Assembly: GCA_050331335.1 (NCBI GenBank)
Contig: JBHJGY010000048.1
Coordinates: 1 to 15,815 of the forward strand
Direction of reading: 5' to 3'
DNA from: Thermohalobaculum sp050331335
GTDB taxonomy: Bacteria > Pseudomonadota > Alphaproteobacteria > Rhodobacterales > Rhodobacteraceae
Length of the DNA: 15,815 nt
The stretch's first letter is position 1. Each line of letters begins with the position of its first letter. The notes under the pieces were generated by a model. It saw nothing but the letters and a program-made list of their open reading frames with translations. It was not told the origin of the DNA and made no database searches. Of this stretch, positions 7,967 to 14,320 are shown piece after piece. A program made the position numbers and the translations under genes.

Positions 7967-9868
7967 ATGCTCGAATCCATGCGCCGCGGCGCGAAATCCT
8001 GGGTTGCCAAGGGGCTGATCCTTCTCCTCATCGCAAGCTTTGCGGTCTGGGGGATTTCCGACGTCTTCTCCACCTCGCCGTCGAGCGCGATCGCAACCGT
8101 CGGCGACCGCACGGTGACGTTCGAGACCTATTCGACCGAGCTTCAGCGGGCGCGGAACCGGATGAGCCAAGAGGCGGGCCGCGCGATTTCCTATGCAGAG
8201 ATGCGTCAGACCGGGGTCGACCAGATCCTACTCGCGCAGCTGATGCGCGAACGCGCTGTGGCCACGGAATTGGAGCGGCTCGGCATAACTGCGCCGGACG
8301 AGGCAGTCGCCGAAGCGATCCGGGAGGTGCCGGCGTTTCAGACAGGCGACGGCAGCTTTTCTCCCGACAGGTACCGGTTTGTTCTCGGCCGTCAGGGTTA
8401 CTCGCCGGCGGAGTTCGAGGCGCTGTCGAGGTTCGAACTCGGCCAGCGGATCCTGACAACCGCGGCGCGCGGCACGGGCCGTACACCGCCTGGGATGGCA
8501 GCCCGCATCGCGGCCCATCAGGGCGAGCAGCGGCGGATGGTCAGCGTAATCTTGTCGCCGGACCGCGCCCCCGACCCCGGCACCCCGAGCGCCTCCGATC
8601 TCGAGGCCAGATGGGCTGACAATCAAGCGGCCTATACCGAGCCGGAGCGGCGGTCCGGCGTCTATCTGCATATGTCGATCGAGGAGCTCGCGGAGGAGCT
8701 GCGTCCGACCGAGCAGGAGATCGCCGACTGGTATGCCGACAACGCCGAGACCCTGGGCACGCCCGCCACGCGGACGCTCGACCAGCTTCCTCTCCCGCGC
8801 AATCGCGCGGATGCGCTGGCGGCGCGGATCCGCGGCGGTGAAATCAGCTTCGAGGATCTTGCCCGCGAACTCGGCGAAAACCCGGCGGATCTCGATCTCG
8901 GCGCGGTCGGGCGCGACGATCTGCCGGACGCCGTGGCGGCTGCAGTCTTTGCCGCAACAGAGCCCGGGATCGTGGGACCGGTGGACGCGCCGATCGGCCC
9001 GGTCTTGATCCGCCTGCGCGCTGTAAATCTGGGCGGCACACCAAGTCTGGAGGAGGCCCGCGCCGAGATCGCCGACCGGCTCGCCCGCGACCTCGCCTAT
9101 GAGCGCGCGCCTGAGATCGCCAACGACATCGACGACCTCCGTTCCGAGGGCCGAACACTGGACGAGATCGCCGAAGAAACCGGGCTCGCGCTCACCCGTT
9201 TCGAGGGGCTCGCCCGCGACGGCTCCCTGCCTCAGGGCCAGGCCGAAGGATTGATGGCGAGCGAGACCTTCCGCCAAGAGGTTTTCGCCGCGCTCGACCA
9301 TGAGGAGCGCGATATCCTGGAGACCGACGCGGGGGGCTTTTTCATCGTTCTCGTCGAGCGGATCGCAGAAGCCCATGTCGTGGCGCTCGAGCAAATCCGC
9401 GACCGAGTGGCGGAGGACTGGGCCGCAGGCGAGCGTCTTGCGGCGCTCGAGGCGGAAGGACGCGAGATCGCCGAGCGCTTGACCGGCCCCGCGCAGCTTG
9501 CCGACTGGGCGCGTGAAGAGGGCTTGGAGGTTCGGGAGCAAGGGCCGTTTCGGCGCGACGCTCCCCCGTTTGGCCTGCCGTTCACCGCGACGCCGGAGCT
9601 TTTCGCGCTCGATGAGGGGGCTGCTGCCGCCATCCCGCTCAGCGGCGGCCGGGGAGTGCTGCTCGCCGAAATCGTCGAGGTGGTCCCGCTTCCGACCGAC
9701 CAGTTGGCCGACCTCGCAGGGCGGGTCGAGACGGCGGTTGCCGGCCAAATCGCTTCCGATCAAGCAGAGCTTTTTCTGAGAGCGGTCGAAACCGGTGTCC
9801 CCGCCGAGATCGACATTGACGGGGTGCAGGCGGTGTTTGACCATCTGGGCGCCAGGTCCGGCGGCTGA
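7967..9868 (+). CDS. ppiD: PpiD-like peptidyl-prolyl isomerase / periplasmic chaperone
   Basis: Protein of 633 aa with the PpiD layout: a short positive cytoplasmic N terminus (MLESMRRGAKSW), one membrane segment (about 14-31, KGLILLLIASFAVWGI) and a long periplasmic part. Residues about 35-170 match the SurA/PpiD N-terminal chaperone region (VGDRTVTFETYSTELQ, 45-60). A parvulin-like PPIC domain lies at about 248-355 (EISFEDLARELG, LDLGAVGRDDLP, GIVGPVDAPIGPVLIRL). The first strand reads TLDQLPLP where active parvulins carry a His, so isomerase activity is doubtful, as in PpiD generally. The C-terminal third is helical with SurA-like character. Its likely role is helping newly exported outer-membrane or periplasmic proteins fold at the inner membrane. 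It lies directly before trpE (3 bases apart), so the two are probably co-transcribed; the same neighbours occur in Rhodobacterales. Confidence 0.9.
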   Translation: MLESMRRGAKSWVAKGLILLLIASFAVWGISDVFSTSPSSAIATVGDRTVTFETYSTELQRARNRMSQEAGRAISYAEMRQTGVDQILLAQLMRERAVATELERLGITAPDEAVAEAIREVPAFQTGDGSFSPDRYRFVLGRQGYSPAEFEALSRFELGQRILTTAARGTGRTPPGMAARIAAHQGEQRRMVSVILSPDRAPDPGTPSASDLEARWADNQAAYTEPERRSGVYLHMSIEELAEELRPTEQEIADWYADNAETLGTPATRTLDQLPLPRNRADALAARIRGGEISFEDLARELGENPADLDLGAVGRDDLPDAVAAAVFAATEPGIVGPVDAPIGPVLIRLRAVNLGGTPSLEEARAEIADRLARDLAYERAPEIANDIDDLRSEGRTLDEIAEETGLALTRFEGLARDGSLPQGQAEGLMASETFRQEVFAALDHEERDILETDAGGFFIVLVERIAEAHVVALEQIRDRVAEDWAAGERLAALEAEGREIAERLTGPAQLADWAREEGLEVREQGPFRRDAPPFGLPFTATPELFALDEGAAAAIPLSGGRGVLLAEIVEVVPLPTDQLADLAGRVETAVAGQIASDQAELFLRAVETGVPAEIDIDGVQAVFDHLGARSGG

Positions 9869-9871
9869 GCC

Positions 9872-11365
9872 ATGCGTATTTCACCCGATTTCGAGCGCTT
9901 CTCTGCGGCTTACGCAACAGGCCCTCAGGTCCTCTCGGCGCGCTTTGCCGCCGACACAGACACCGCGGTCTCGCTTACCCTGAAACTCACCGATGCGGGC
10001 CCCGACAGCTTTCTGCTCGAGTCCGTGACCGGGGGCGAGGTTCGCGGGCGCTATTCGGTCATCGGTTGGGCGCCCGACTTGATCTGGCGCTGCCGCGGCG
10101 CACAGGCCGAGATCAACCGCCAGGCGCTCACCGACCGGGACGCTTTTGTCGCGGTTGCCGAAGACAGCCTGTCCTCCCTGCGCGCCTTGATCGCCGAAAG
10201 CCGGATCGACATGCCCGACGGGCTGCCGCCGATGGCCGCGGGGCTCTACGGCTATCTCGGTTATGACATGATCCGGCTTGTCGAGCGGATGGGCCCGCCC
10301 AACCCGGACCCGATCGGCCTCGCCGACGCGCTGTTTCTACGCCCCTCCCTCGTCGCCATCCTCGACAATATCCGCGATGAGGTGACCTTGGTCGCGCCGG
10401 TCTGGCCTGGGGCGGAGCCGCGCGCGGCCTATGACCCCGCCGCGGCCCGCCTGCAAGCCGCGCTCGCCCGGATCGAGGGCGCGGCCCCGGTCACGGGCAT
10501 CGCCGATGTGGCGGGCACCCAGGCCCGGGAACTCACCCCGGTATCCAACACGACGAAAGACCGCTATCTGGAGACGGTCGAGCGCGCCAAGGACTACATC
10601 CGCGCGGGTGACATCTTCCAGGTGGTGCCGTCTCAGCGCTGGTCCCTCCCGCTGGAGGTGTCGCCCTTTGCGCTCTACCGGGCGCTGCGACGCACCAACC
10701 CCTCTCCGTATATGTTTTATTTCAATCTCGGGGAGGCCCAGATCGTCGGTGCCTCGCCGGAGATCCTGGTTCGCGTGCGTGAGGGTCGGATCACCATCCG
10801 CCCGATCGCGGGGACGCGCCCCAGAGGCGACACGCCGCTCAAGGATCTGGCCCTGGAGCGCGAACTCCTGGGCGATCCCAAGGAGCGGGCGGAGCATCTG
10901 ATGCTGCTCGATCTGGGGCGGAACGATGTGGGCCGGGTGGCTAAGATCGGCACCGTCCGGCCGACCGAGCAATTCACCGTCGAGCGCTACTCCCACGTGA
11001 TGCACATCGTCTCGAATGTCGATGGCGAGCTCGCAGAAGGCGAAGACGCGCTGTCGGCGCTTCTTGCGGGTCTGCCGGCGGGCACGGTTTCCGGGGCGCC
11101 CAAGATCCGCGCGATGGAAATCATCGACGAACTCGAACCGGAGAAGCGCGGCGTCTATGCCGGCGGCGTGGGCTATTTCTCTGCCAGCGGGGAGATGGAC
11201 ACCTGCATCGCGTTGCGCACCGGCGTGGTCAAAGACGGCACGCTCTACGTCCAGGCCGGCGGCGGCGTTGTCTACGACAGCGATCCGGAGGCGGAGTACG
11301 AAGAGACGGTCAACAAGGCGCGCTCGCTCCTGCACGCCGCGGAAATCGCCCCCAGCTTCGACTGA
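9872..11365 (+). CDS. trpE: Anthranilate synthase component I
   Basis: Protein of 497 aa that converts chorismate to anthranilate using ammonia supplied by TrpG, the first committed step of tryptophan synthesis. The N-terminal LLES motif (48-51) is the tryptophan feedback-binding signature, so end-product inhibition is likely. The chorismate-binding domain covers about 225-490: IAGTRPRG (312-319), LMLLDLGRNDVGRVA (343-357), the likely catalytic histidine H378 in SHVMHIVSNV, GAPKIRAMEIIDE (408-420), CIALRT (445-450) and EYEETVNKA (475-483) with Mg-ligand glutamates. PabB is the alternative, but LLES and the nearby trpG and trpD settle it. It starts 3 bases after the ppiD stop with no strong Shine-Dalgarno site, suggesting translational coupling. 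I see no leader peptide with tandem Trp codons, so no classical attenuation at this gene. Confidence 0.96.
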   Translation: MRISPDFERFSAAYATGPQVLSARFAADTDTAVSLTLKLTDAGPDSFLLESVTGGEVRGRYSVIGWAPDLIWRCRGAQAEINRQALTDRDAFVAVAEDSLSSLRALIAESRIDMPDGLPPMAAGLYGYLGYDMIRLVERMGPPNPDPIGLADALFLRPSLVAILDNIRDEVTLVAPVWPGAEPRAAYDPAAARLQAALARIEGAAPVTGIADVAGTQARELTPVSNTTKDRYLETVERAKDYIRAGDIFQVVPSQRWSLPLEVSPFALYRALRRTNPSPYMFYFNLGEAQIVGASPEILVRVREGRITIRPIAGTRPRGDTPLKDLALERELLGDPKERAEHLMLLDLGRNDVGRVAKIGTVRPTEQFTVERYSHVMHIVSNVDGELAEGEDALSALLAGLPAGTVSGAPKIRAMEIIDELEPEKRGVYAGGVGYFSASGEMDTCIALRTGVVKDGTLYVQAGGGVVYDSDPEAEYEETVNKARSLLHAAEIAPSFD

Positions 11366-11376
11366 CCCGGCGCTCT

Positions 11377-11399
11377 CGCTCCCTTGAACCGGGGGAGCG
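11377..11399. terminator. Bidirectional hairpin between convergent trpE and yibQ
   Basis: CGCTCCC (11377-11383) and GGGAGCG (11393-11399) form a perfect 7-bp stem with a 9-base loop, filling most of the 34-bp gap between the trpE and yibQ stop codons. Position between convergent genes and high GC fit a bidirectional transcription terminator. No T run follows on either strand, so termination may be inefficient or need another factor. Confidence 0.6.
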
Positions 11400-12548
11400 T
11401 CAGCGGGAACCAAGCTCGCTGATCACCGCGGAGAGGGGCGCGATTTGCGCCAGCCGAGAGTTCTCGATTGCCCATTTGTTGAGCGCGCGCAGCGTGGCGA
11501 GGCTCGCTGGAGCAGAGACGATGGCCCCGCCGCTTTGCGCTGCCGCCGCCGCGACTTGGCTGAACACAGCGTAGATCTCTTCTTCGCTGGTGCCCGCCGC
11601 GATGCTGGCTGTCTGTCCCGAATAGGCGACGCCGAAGGCCAAGGCGAGCGCCCGTCCAGCCTCCAAGCTCGCCGGATCGGTGTTGATCATCGCGAAGCCG
11701 TTGCGCTCCAGGACCGGAATGATGCTGCGCATGATCCGCTCGTCCAAGGGGCCGCCTTGGGCGACCCGGCTCGCCGCACCGATCGACATCCAAAGCTCTG
11801 CCATCAGCGCTTCGACCCGGTCTGCCACCTCGACATCCGACATCTCGGGCGAAATGATCGACTCTGGCGCCGGCCCGACCGGGATCTGTACCAAGATCTC
11901 GTAATTCTCCAGCTTAGCAGCGGAGGCGAGCCTAACTTCGTCTTCGCCGCGGGGCGTGATGCCCAACGTGAGCGGCATCGGCAGCGACAGCAGCACTTCG
12001 CGCGACAGATCGCTTTGCCCGGCATCCTCTAAGATGACGGCCATGAGGGGGGCGTTCCCGCGGCGTTCGAAGCTCGCCGAGTTGAGCGACAGCGCTGGGC
12101 CCTGGAGCTGAAAAAGCGGATCCTCGACCCTGGGGACATCGTTAATCGGGGCAGGCCCTTCGAGGGTCGCCGTTGGCGGCAAGCCGGAAAACTGACCATC
12201 GCTCACGGGCGTCTCGACCGGTGGGGGGGGCGAGAAGCCGGCTTGGTCGGGCGCATCGCCCGGTATGACTGCCGCGCGCAAGGAGGGATCGATTTCGGCA
12301 GAGGGCTGAGGCACAGGGCCGGGCACCGCAGGATCTGCAGGCGCGATCTCCGGCGCGATCACGGGCACCGGCTCCGGCTCATCGGACAGCGCCGCCGCGA
12401 GTTGAGCATCGAGGGCCGCGCGGCGCTCTCCGGTCACCGGATTGCTCAGCGAGAGCGCGACGAGCCCGCCGCCCACCACACCGATCCCGAGAATAAGCCC
12501 TCCGAGGAAACGCACAAACCGCGCTCCCACTCCTGGACTGTTTGCCAT
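11400..12548 (-). CDS. yibQ: Divergent polysaccharide deacetylase family protein (YibQ-like)
   Basis: Protein of 382 aa related to YibQ/DUF610 (divergent polysaccharide deacetylase, Polysacc_deac_2). Layout: basic N terminus, one membrane or signal-anchor segment (about 13-34, FLGGLILGIGVVGGGLVALS), a long Pro/Ala/Glu-rich linker (about 55-160) and a C-terminal domain (about 165-380) beginning APLMAVILEDAGQSDLSRE, so most of it should be periplasmic. The metal-site motifs of active members look lost: VILEDAG stands where I would expect a DD pair, LVQIPVG where LxHLPM is usual, and SIGAASR where NHxGSR is usual. Catalysis is therefore unlikely and the function unknown. The start at 12548 has GGGAGGG (12559-12553) 4 bases upstream; an upstream in-frame ATG at 12641 lacks such support. 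The gene sits opposite trpE and trpG, as yibQ does in the Rhodobacter sphaeroides trpE-yibQ-trpGDC locus. Confidence 0.85.
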   Translation of the reverse strand: MANSPGVGARFVRFLGGLILGIGVVGGGLVALSLSNPVTGERRAALDAQLAAALSDEPEPVPVIAPEIAPADPAVPGPVPQPSAEIDPSLRAAVIPGDAPDQAGFSPPPPVETPVSDGQFSGLPPTATLEGPAPINDVPRVEDPLFQLQGPALSLNSASFERRGNAPLMAVILEDAGQSDLSREVLLSLPMPLTLGITPRGEDEVRLASAAKLENYEILVQIPVGPAPESIISPEMSDVEVADRVEALMAELWMSIGAASRVAQGGPLDERIMRSIIPVLERNGFAMINTDPASLEAGRALALAFGVAYSGQTASIAAGTSEEEIYAVFSQVAAAAAQSGGAIVSAPASLATLRALNKWAIENSRLAQIAPLSAVISELGSR

Positions 12549-12552
12549 CACG

Positions 12553-12559
12553 CCCTCCC
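12553..12559 (-). promoter_or_regulatory. Shine-Dalgarno site that sets the yibQ start
   Basis: On the minus strand GGGAGGG is followed after 4 bases by ATG 12548, which begins immediately before the membrane anchor. It supports the 382-aa form over a 413-aa form starting at 12641. Confidence 0.7.
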
Positions 12560-12626
12560 AGGCCACTGACCCCGGCTCGCCGGCTCGCTTCGCACCAATC
12601 ACCGGAAGTCTTGCGAAGCCAAGCGC

Positions 12627-12660
12627 TTGACGCCATTCCATCCGATGCGGAATCTATATC
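12627..12660 (+). promoter_or_regulatory. Candidate promoter for trpG-trpD
   Basis: TTGACG (12627-12632) is a good -35 hexamer and overlaps the end of the palindrome AAGCGCTT (12621-12628). Downstream, GAATCTATATC (12650-12660) is the only AT-rich stretch of the yibQ/trpG divergent region. The -10 match is poor at 17-base spacing (GAATCT), and TATATC sits 22 bases away. The need for a promoter is clear because yibQ on the other strand separates trpG from trpE; its exact position is inferred. Confidence 0.35.
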
Positions 12661-12668
12661 TGCGAAAT

Positions 12669-12690
12669 TCGGACGGCGCCACCCGTCCGA
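12669..12690 (+). promoter_or_regulatory. Perfect 8-bp inverted repeat in the trpG leader
   Basis: TCGGACGG (12669-12676) and CCGTCCGA (12683-12690) are exact reverse complements with a 6-base loop, ending 26 bases before the trpG ATG. The structure lies downstream of the candidate promoter, so it would be in the 5' leader of the trpGD mRNA, or could be an operator. There is no T run directly after it and no Trp-codon leader peptide, so it is not a standard attenuator. Confidence 0.5.
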
Positions 12691-12716
12691 GCGGAAAACG
12701 GCAGACCGAGCGCGCG

Positions 12717-13301
12717 ATGATCCTTCTAATCGACAATTACGACAGCTTTACCTACAACCTTGCGCATTTCCTCGGGGAGCTCGGGGCCGATGTGGCGGTG
12801 CACCGCAACGATGCGCTCACGGTTCAGGAGGCGCTTGAGATGGCGCCAGCCGGGATCGTGCTGAGCCCCGGCCCTTGCACGCCGGTGGAGGCTGGCGTTT
12901 GCGTCGAGCTCGTGCGGGCAGCGCCCGTCGGCCTGCCGATCCTCGGGGTTTGCCTGGGCCACCAGGCGATTGCCGCCGCCTTCGGCTCGATTGTCGAGCG
13001 CTGTACCGAAGTGCTGCACGGCAAACTCTCCGTGTTAACGCACGACGGCACTGGCCTCTTCGCCGGGCTGCCGCAAGGGTTTTCGGCCACGCGCTACCAT
13101 TCGCTTGCGGTCGCGCCGGAGAGCTTGGGCGCCGCGTTGCGGGTGACCGCGCGATCGCAATCCGGCGTGATCATGGGGCTGACCCATCGCGAACGGCCGA
13201 TCCACGGCGTCCAGTTCCACCCGGAATCGATCGCCTCGGAGCATGGGCATGCGCTGTTGCGCAACTTCCTGGCCGAGACAAACATGGCGGTGCCGGCATG
13301 A
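12717..13301 (+). CDS. trpG: Anthranilate synthase component II (glutamine amidotransferase)
   Basis: Class I glutamine amidotransferase of 194 aa, the standard TrpG length. It hydrolyses glutamine and channels ammonia to TrpE. It begins with the family start MILLIDNYDSFTYNL. The oxyanion region is LSPGPCTP (49-56), the nucleophile is C79 in GVCLGHQ (77-83), and the His-Glu pair is H168 and E170 in GVQFHPES (164-171). All catalytic residues are intact. PabA is a close relative and may share the glutamine subunit role; the overlapping trpD favours TrpG. ATG 12717 matches the conserved N terminus; an in-frame TTG at 12627 would add 30 unrelated residues. The Shine-Dalgarno site is weak (around ACCGAG). 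Its 3' end overlaps trpD by four bases (ATGA), so the two are translationally coupled. Confidence 0.96.
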   Translation: MILLIDNYDSFTYNLAHFLGELGADVAVHRNDALTVQEALEMAPAGIVLSPGPCTPVEAGVCVELVRAAPVGLPILGVCLGHQAIAAAFGSIVERCTEVLHGKLSVLTHDGTGLFAGLPQGFSATRYHSLAVAPESLGAALRVTARSQSGVIMGLTHRERPIHGVQFHPESIASEHGHALLRNFLAETNMAVPA

Positions 13302-14308
13302 GTGCCGCGTTAAAACGGTTGATCGGGATCGCTTCAGACCGTGATCTGAGCGCCGAGGAAGCGGCAGAAGCCTTCAGTGACATTATGGACGGCGCGGCCA
13401 GCCCGGCCCAGATCGCCGGGTTTCTGATCGCGCTGCGCACACGTGGCGAGACGGTGACCGAGATCACCGCCGCCGCCCAGGCGATGCGGGCGCGGGCGGC
13501 ACGGGTTACCGCTCCCCCCGGCGCCATCGACATCGTGGGGACCGGGGGCGATGGCAAGGGCACGCTCAACATCTCCACCGCCGCGGCGCTGGTGGTCGCG
13601 GGCGCCGGGGTGCCGGTGGCCAAGCATGGCAACAAAGCGCTCTCCTCGCGCGCCGGCGCCGCCGATGCGCTCGAGGCCCTCGGGGTGCGGGTGATGGTGC
13701 CGGCCGAGATTGCCGAACGCGCCCTGGCCGAAACGGGCCTTTGCTTCATGATGGCGCCGATGCACCACGCGGCGATGCGCCATGTCCAACCAGTGCGTGG
13801 CGAGCTGGGCACCCGCACGGTGTTCAACATCCTTGGGCCGCTGACCAACCCCGCGGGCGTCACCCGGCAACTGACCGGCGCATTCTCCGAAGTCTGGCTC
13901 AGGCCGATGGCGGAGACCTTGGCCCGTCTCGGCTCCGAGGCCGCCTGGCTCGTGCATGGCTCGGACGGAACCGACGAGATCTCCATTGCAGGGCCCTCCC
14001 GCGTGGTCACGCTCGAGGCCGGCCAAATCGGCGCGCGCGAGGTCCATCCCGAAGAGGCGGGGCTGCCGGTCCACCCCTTCGACGCGATCCTCGGCGGCAC
14101 GCCGGAAGCGAACGCGGCAGCCCTCAAGGAGCTGCTGGACGGCGGGCAAGGCGCGTATCGTGACGCGGTGGTCCTGAATGCGGCCGCAGCCCTCGTTGTC
14201 GCTGGCCGCGCAGGAGATCTGCAAACGGGCGCCGAGATCGCTGCAGAGAGCATCGACAGCCGGGCCGCCCGCGCCAAGCTCTCCGCCCTCGCCGCCGCCA
14301 CCGACTGA
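13298..14308 (+). CDS. trpD: Anthranilate phosphoribosyltransferase
   Basis: Enzyme of 336 aa that joins anthranilate to 5-phosphoribosyl pyrophosphate, the second step of tryptophan synthesis. Visible marks are the helical N-terminal domain with MDGAASPAQIAGFLIALRTR (30-49), the PRPP-binding glycine-rich loop GTGGDG (81-86), NIST (91-94), KHGN (109-112) and SSRAGAAD (116-123), a segment AAMRHVQPVRGELGTRTVFN (about 159-178) for the anthranilate site, and LGPLTNPAG just after. All expected motifs are present and the length is typical. The start is the ATG overlapping the trpG stop (ATGA). A much longer in-frame opening from 12875 runs antiparallel to nothing but overlaps trpG in another frame and is not coding. 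The next gene begins 12 bases after the stop in the same frame and is not trpC, unlike the trpGDC order known from Rhodobacter. Confidence 0.96.
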   Translation: MSAALKRLIGIASDRDLSAEEAAEAFSDIMDGAASPAQIAGFLIALRTRGETVTEITAAAQAMRARAARVTAPPGAIDIVGTGGDGKGTLNISTAAALVVAGAGVPVAKHGNKALSSRAGAADALEALGVRVMVPAEIAERALAETGLCFMMAPMHHAAMRHVQPVRGELGTRTVFNILGPLTNPAGVTRQLTGAFSEVWLRPMAETLARLGSEAAWLVHGSDGTDEISIAGPSRVVTLEAGQIGAREVHPEEAGLPVHPFDAILGGTPEANAAALKELLDGGQGAYRDAVVLNAAAALVVAGRAGDLQTGAEIAAESIDSRAARAKLSALAAATD

Positions 14309-14320
14309 TCGGCCCGCCTC

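Noticed and set aside
8228..9844. 538-codon open frame on the minus strand opposite ppiD
   Set aside because: A shadow of a high-GC gene: Arg/Gly-rich translation without motifs, while the plus strand shows clear PpiD domains.
10337..11413. 358-codon minus-strand open frame opposite trpE
   Set aside because: Opposite well conserved TrpE catalytic motifs; no domain in the translation.
12627..12716. Extended trpG start at TTG 12627
   Set aside because: It would add 30 residues not found in TrpG proteins and would use the candidate -35 element as its start codon.
12549..12716. Classical trp attenuator with leader peptide before trpG
   Set aside because: No short frame with tandem Trp (TGG) codons and no T run after the hairpin.
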